The translations under genes and the position numbers were made by a program. A stretch of 9,343 bases of DNA from Paracoccaceae bacterium (GTDB lineage Bacteria > Pseudomonadota > Alphaproteobacteria > Rhodobacterales > Rhodobacteraceae): positions 1 to 9,343 of the forward strand of contig JALQYS010000216.1 of the NCBI GenBank assembly GCA_023254015.1, written 5' to 3'. The notes beneath the pieces were generated by a model. It ran no database searches. It was not told the origin of the DNA and worked only from the letters and a program-made list of their open reading frames with translations. Positions within the stretch are counted from its first letter, which is position 1, and each line of letters starts with the position of its first letter. Shown here piece after piece: positions 6,832-9,343 of this stretch.

Positions 6832-7901
6832 TCGCAGCGGGCCGCAAAAGCGGCCGGGTCAAATCCGGTTTCGGAAAAGCGCGGGTAATATTCGGCGTCC
6901 AGCCAGGACATGAAGCCATCGCGCATGGCGGCATCAAAGCCCTGCGGCGCGGCAAAGGCCGCGTTGACGTCGGCCTGCCCGTTGCAAGGGGTGACCAGCC
7001 CCGGCAGGGCAAAGAACGCCCGGCCAAGGGTGATGACCGGCCGGTCGTGAAAAAACGCCTGCAACCCCATCGAGGAATTCAGCGTCACCACGCCCTTTGA
7101 GGCCGTAAGCTGGGCAAAGCTGTCGGTCGCATTGTCCAGAACCGCGCGGCCCGTGGCCAGAAGGGGGGCGAGCAATGGGGCAAGGCTTTGTTTCGCGCTG
7201 GGATGCTCTTTCAGGCGCAGGTGCCAGCCGGGGGGCATATGGGCGACGGCCTCGGTCAGGGCCGCGATGAACCCCGGATAATCTCGACACCAACCCGCGA
7301 AAAGCCGCACCTGGCTGTCATCGGGCACCTGCAAGGGGCAGAAAAGAAAAGGCGTGTCGGGCAGATCGCCCGCGCCTTGCCCGACATCAGCCCGGCGCGA
7401 GGGCCGCGCAGTCAGGCCCGCCCCCATGGCCCGCCAGTCGGTCAGGGGTTGGTTGCGGAAAAACCCGGGGTCCTGCGGCACGCTGCCTTCGGCGTTCACG
7501 CCAATCGGGTCCAGCGTGATACGGCCCGGCAGCGGGGCCAGCTCGGCGTGCAGAACGGCCGCCCCGGCATCGCGGGCAGCATCCAGAAACACCTTCCGCC
7601 CGCCGGTCAGACCGTTCCAAGCCACGGCCAGCCGGTCAGGATGGCGGCTGAAATAGCGCCGCGCCCAGTTGTATTGCCCTGTCAGCAAAAGCCGCTTCAG
7701 CCACCGCGACAGCCATCCCCGCCCCGGCTTCTTGGCCCGCGCAAGTGCCGCATCCACCCGGGCGCGGGTTTCGGGCCAGCCAAAGGGCGACAGCGGCACA
7801 ACCCACAGCCGGTGCGCGCCGCCCTCGACCTTGGCCAGCGCCCGAAACACGGCCGCCTTCCGGGCGTTGAACTCTTCTGGATAAACGATCATGCTGCGCA
7901 T
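6801..7901 (-). CDS. Capsular polysaccharide synthesis/export family protein (KpsS/LipB-like)
   Basis: A 366-residue cytosolic protein of the Capsule_synth type. Family blocks appear in order: AWNG (94-97); HAELAPLPGRITLDPIGVNA (118-137) followed by SVPQDPGFF; PLQVPDDSQ (189-197); RLKEHP (229-234), which corresponds to the family's KEHP motif; and VVTLNSSMGLQAF (271-283) followed by RPVITLGRAFF. Relatives KpsC and KpsS are Kdo transferases that build the lipid-attached linker of group 2 capsules. This protein has one domain of about KpsS size, so a sugar transferase for capsule or a related glycoconjugate is likely, but the sugar is not known. ATG 7901 is chosen; ATG 7892 is possible but further from the GGAAGGGG upstream. 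No capsule ABC transporter genes are in the window. The reading frame stays open far upstream, antisense to the next gene, but that part has no family similarity. Confidence 0.85.
   Translation of the reverse strand: MRSMIVYPEEFNARKAAVFRALAKVEGGAHRLWVVPLSPFGWPETRARVDAALARAKKPGRGWLSRWLKRLLLTGQYNWARRYFSRHPDRLAVAWNGLTGGRKVFLDAARDAGAAVLHAELAPLPGRITLDPIGVNAEGSVPQDPGFFRNQPLTDWRAMGAGLTARPSRRADVGQGAGDLPDTPFLFCPLQVPDDSQVRLFAGWCRDYPGFIAALTEAVAHMPPGWHLRLKEHPSAKQSLAPLLAPLLATGRAVLDNATDSFAQLTASKGVVTLNSSMGLQAFFHDRPVITLGRAFFALPGLVTPCNGQADVNAAFAAPQGFDAAMRDGFMSWLDAEYYPRFSETGFDPAAFAARCDQSRRSRDNR
6840..6855. terminator. Hairpin at the convergent gene overlap, possible bidirectional terminator
   Basis: GGCCGC (6840-6845) pairs with GCGGCC (6850-6855) around an AAAA loop, starting 9 bp after the MFS stop codon. 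It lies inside the last codons of the opposing capsule-type gene, where it encodes part of an AAFAAR stretch. There is no T run on either side, so termination by this stem alone is uncertain. Confidence 0.25.
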
Positions 7902-7958
7902 CCGGTGGGGTTGCCCCTTCCTATCCCCGTTGCCCCTCGCACGAAAGCCGTTCGATCC
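7902..7958. promoter_or_regulatory. 57-bp divergent gap with a 9-bp direct repeat
   Basis: This gap separates the divergent capsule-type gene and the glycosyltransferase, so both promoters must lie in it or inside the opposing genes. GTTGCCCCT occurs at 7910-7918 and again at 7929-7937, 19 bp apart. GGGG-TTG-CCCC (7907-7917) can fold in the minus-strand leader and would overlap the ribosome site of the capsule-type gene. I see no convincing -35/-10 pair. Confidence 0.3.
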
Positions 7959-8867
7959 GTGTCGCTGCTCTCTCGCCTGCTTTATCCGCCGATCACCCGC
8001 CTTGCCATCACGGCCCCGCCGGGCGCGCCGACCCGCGCGGGCATTGCCATCGTGCTGATCGTGCGCAATGAGGCCCGCCACATTGCGGAATGGGCGCGGT
8101 TTCATCATGCGGCGGGGGTATCTCGGTTTTTCGTTTACGAAAATGGTCCGGGCGACGGCACCATCGAGGCGATCCGCGCCGCCCTGCCCGCCGAGGCCCT
8201 GACGGTGATCCCCTGGGCCCAAAGCCGGTTCCGCACCACCCGCAATCGTGAAATCCACAACCAGGTCCTGGCCTATGCCCATGCGCTGATGAACTTCGGC
8301 CCCGCCTTCCGCTGGATGGCCTTCATCGACGTCGATGAATTTCTGGTGCCGGTCAGCGCCCCTTCGATCCCCCGGGCGTTGGAAGGGCTGGAAGATGCCG
8401 CCCATATCTCGCTGCCCTGGCAGATGTTCGGTCGCGGCGGCCACGCAACCCCGCCCGAAGGCGGCGTCGTGGCCAATTACACCGCCCGCGCGCGCGACAG
8501 CTTTGCGCTGAAACACGGGCTGAATTTCAAATGTCTGGTCGATCCCGCCCGGGTGACCGAGGTGGGCGTGCACGAATTCGGCATCGACGGCACCGCACAA
8601 GGCATCAATGACGCGGGCCGCCCGGCCCCCCACAAGGACCGTAGCAACCCCGCCTTCGCCAGCCGTGCGCGGTTGCAGCTGAACCACTATTACACCCGGT
8701 CGGATGCCGAATTGCAGGCCAAGATCGCCCGCGGTTCGAACAAGGATGTGCAGGCCGACAAGCACATTCGCCGCGTGCTGCGGATCGTCGCCGCGATCGA
8801 GGCCGACACGGTCGAGGATCGAACAGCCATCGATTTCGTGGCCCGCCTGCACGCCGCGACGCCTTGA
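7959..8867 (+). CDS. GT92/GT2-like glycosyltransferase
   Basis: A 302-residue cytosolic glycosyltransferase with a GT-A fold layout. After a 28-residue lead come IVLIVRNEARHIAEW (31-45), the nucleotide-binding start typical of this group, then YENGPGDGT (60-68), and the metal-binding acidic motif IDVDEFLVP (123-131, D124 and D126). Further on are FKCLVDPARV (190-199) with GVHEF (203-207), and NHYYTRS (242-248) with a following K/RG segment, both characteristic of the GT92 / Glyco_tranf_2_4 group. Start chosen at GTG 7959: the upstream sequence is not protein-like and the next internal start would remove the nucleotide-binding strand. Its ribosome site is poor (GAAAG about 11 bases upstream), which makes the start less sure. 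It is divergent from the capsule-type gene, so a shared role in a surface polysaccharide or glycan is a reasonable inference. Donor and acceptor sugars are unknown. Confidence 0.87.
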   Translation: MSLLSRLLYPPITRLAITAPPGAPTRAGIAIVLIVRNEARHIAEWARFHHAAGVSRFFVYENGPGDGTIEAIRAALPAEALTVIPWAQSRFRTTRNREIHNQVLAYAHALMNFGPAFRWMAFIDVDEFLVPVSAPSIPRALEGLEDAAHISLPWQMFGRGGHATPPEGGVVANYTARARDSFALKHGLNFKCLVDPARVTEVGVHEFGIDGTAQGINDAGRPAPHKDRSNPAFASRARLQLNHYYTRSDAELQAKIARGSNKDVQADKHIRRVLRIVAAIEADTVEDRTAIDFVARLHAATP

Positions 8868-8938
8868 TCGCGGCTTGAGCGCCCGGGCCGGCATTTCCCG
8901 CTTTCCCCCGCGCCCGGCTTGGGCTAACAGGCGCCGTC

Positions 8939-8958
8939 CTTGAACGGTCTTGGACGGA
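8939..8958. repeat. Tandem 10-bp near-repeat upstream of asd
   Basis: CTTGAACGGT (8939-8948) is followed directly by CTTGGACGGA (8949-8958), matching at 8 of 10 positions with a one-helical-turn period. The flanking CCGTCC (8934-8939) and GGACGG (8952-8957) are also exact reverse complements. The block ends 17 bp before the asd ATG, so it lies in the promoter or leader of asd. It could be a regulator site on one DNA face, or a leader stem just before the GGAG ribosome site at 8963-8966. Confidence 0.35.
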
Positions 8959-8975
8959 TATTGGAGATACCCAAG

Positions 8976-9343
8976 ATGGGCTACAAAGTCGTCGTCGCGG
9001 GTGCCACGGGTAACGTGGGCCGCGAAATGCTGAACATCCTCGCCGAGCGCGAGTTCCCGGTTGACGAGGTTGCCGCGCTGGCGTCGCGCAAATCTCTCGG
9101 CACTGAAGTCAGCTTTGGCGACAAGACTATCAAGACCAAGGATCTGGACACTTTCGATTTCACCGGCTGGGACATCGCCCTGTTCGCGGTGGGCTCCGAG
9201 GCGACCAAGGTTTATGCTCCCAAGGCCGCCGCGGCGGGCTGCGTGGTGATCGACAACTCTTCGCTTTACCGTTACGACCCGGCGATCCCGCTGGTGGTGC
9301 CCGAGGTGAACGCGGCCGCCGTCGACAACTACAAGAACAAGAT
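8976..9343 (+). CDS. asd: Aspartate-semialdehyde dehydrogenase, N-terminal part (continues past the right edge)
   Basis: The first 122 residues of ASADH, which uses NADPH to reduce L-aspartyl-4-phosphate to aspartate-4-semialdehyde, the branch point to lysine/diaminopimelate, threonine, isoleucine and methionine. Visible: nucleotide-binding GATGNVGREML (9-19), ASRKSLGTEVSF (36-47), FAVGSEATKVYAP (70-82), and the phosphate-binding block DNSSLYRYDPAIPLVVPEVN (93-112) with N94, S95, S96 and R99. The catalytic cysteine, expected about 20-25 residues further on, lies outside the window; the full enzyme is usually about 340 residues. ATG 8976 has GGAG 9 bases upstream. The 108-bp gap after the glycosyltransferase is GC-rich and suggests independent transcription, though I see no strong terminator there. 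Confidence 0.96.
   Translation, partial: MGYKVVVAGATGNVGREMLNILAEREFPVDEVAALASRKSLGTEVSFGDKTIKTKDLDTFDFTGWDIALFAVGSEATKVYAPKAAAAGCVVIDNSSLYRYDPAIPLVVPEVNAAAVDNYKNK

Noticed and set aside
7188..7958. Upstream extension of the glycosyltransferase frame
   Set aside because: It runs antisense through the capsule-type gene and its translation is proline/arginine-rich without domain signals; conserved GT sequence begins only after GTG 7959.
7902..8894. N-terminal extension of the capsule-type frame to 8894
   Set aside because: The frame is open, but this part is antisense to the glycosyltransferase and shows no capsule-family blocks; a good start with a ribosome site exists at 7901.
8868..8938. 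Terminator for the glycosyltransferase gene
   Set aside because: The GC-rich stretch offers only short stems (for example GCCC 8912-8915 with GGGC 8921-8924) and no T run, so no terminator was called.
1..9343. Mobile elements, CRISPR, tRNA or defence system
   Set aside because: No transposase or integrase, no regular repeats with spacers, no tRNA-like cloverleaf and no nuclease or defence domain could be recognised on either strand.

Overview
The window is a GC-rich, gene-dense stretch of bacterial chromosome, with G/C strongly favoured at third codon positions. Protein types and codon use point to an alphaproteobacterium of the Rhodobacterales (Rhodobacter/Paracoccus-like). This placement is inferred from familiarity with those proteins, not from a search. 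I see no rRNA, tRNA, CRISPR array, insertion sequence or integrase.

Layout, left to right. (1) 1-2134, minus: the first 711 codons of a large fusion protein, with an N-terminal DUF1989 region (apparently a degenerate copy followed by an intact copy) and a C-terminal GcvT/aminomethyltransferase domain. Its C-terminal end lies beyond base 1. (2) 2240-3091, plus: a ten-helix EamA/DMT exporter, divergent from gene 1. The 105-bp gap holds a perfect 7+7 inverted repeat over a plausible promoter of gene 1. (3) 3221-4471, plus: an MFS transporter preceded by a GC hairpin and a 14-bp palindrome. (4) 4478-5521, minus: an exported DUF4424 protein, convergent with gene 3 and only 6 bp from it. (5) 5641-6831, plus: a second, different MFS transporter. 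(6) 6801-7901, minus: a capsule-synthesis/KpsS-like protein whose 3' end overlaps gene 5 by 31 bp. (7) 7959-8867, plus: a GT92-like glycosyltransferase, divergent from gene 6. (8) 8976 to the right edge, plus: the start of asd, aspartate-semialdehyde dehydrogenase.

How they may work together. Genes 1 and 2 look like a co-regulated divergon: a cytosolic enzyme probably acting on a nitrogen- or C1-bearing small molecule, and a small-metabolite exporter or permease. Genes 6 and 7 share a 57-bp divergent gap and both are surface-polysaccharide enzymes. The two MFS carriers and the DUF4424 protein have no evident partners. asd is a housekeeping gene (lysine, threonine, methionine and peptidoglycan precursor) and probably marks a return to core genome.

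The best candidate for new biology is gene 1. Its DUF1989 part belongs to the family of the carboxyguanidine deiminase subunits (formerly urea carboxylase-associated proteins), here fused to a folate-binding C1-transfer domain. Its substrate is unknown to me. The rest of the window is ordinary accessory and core chromosome.
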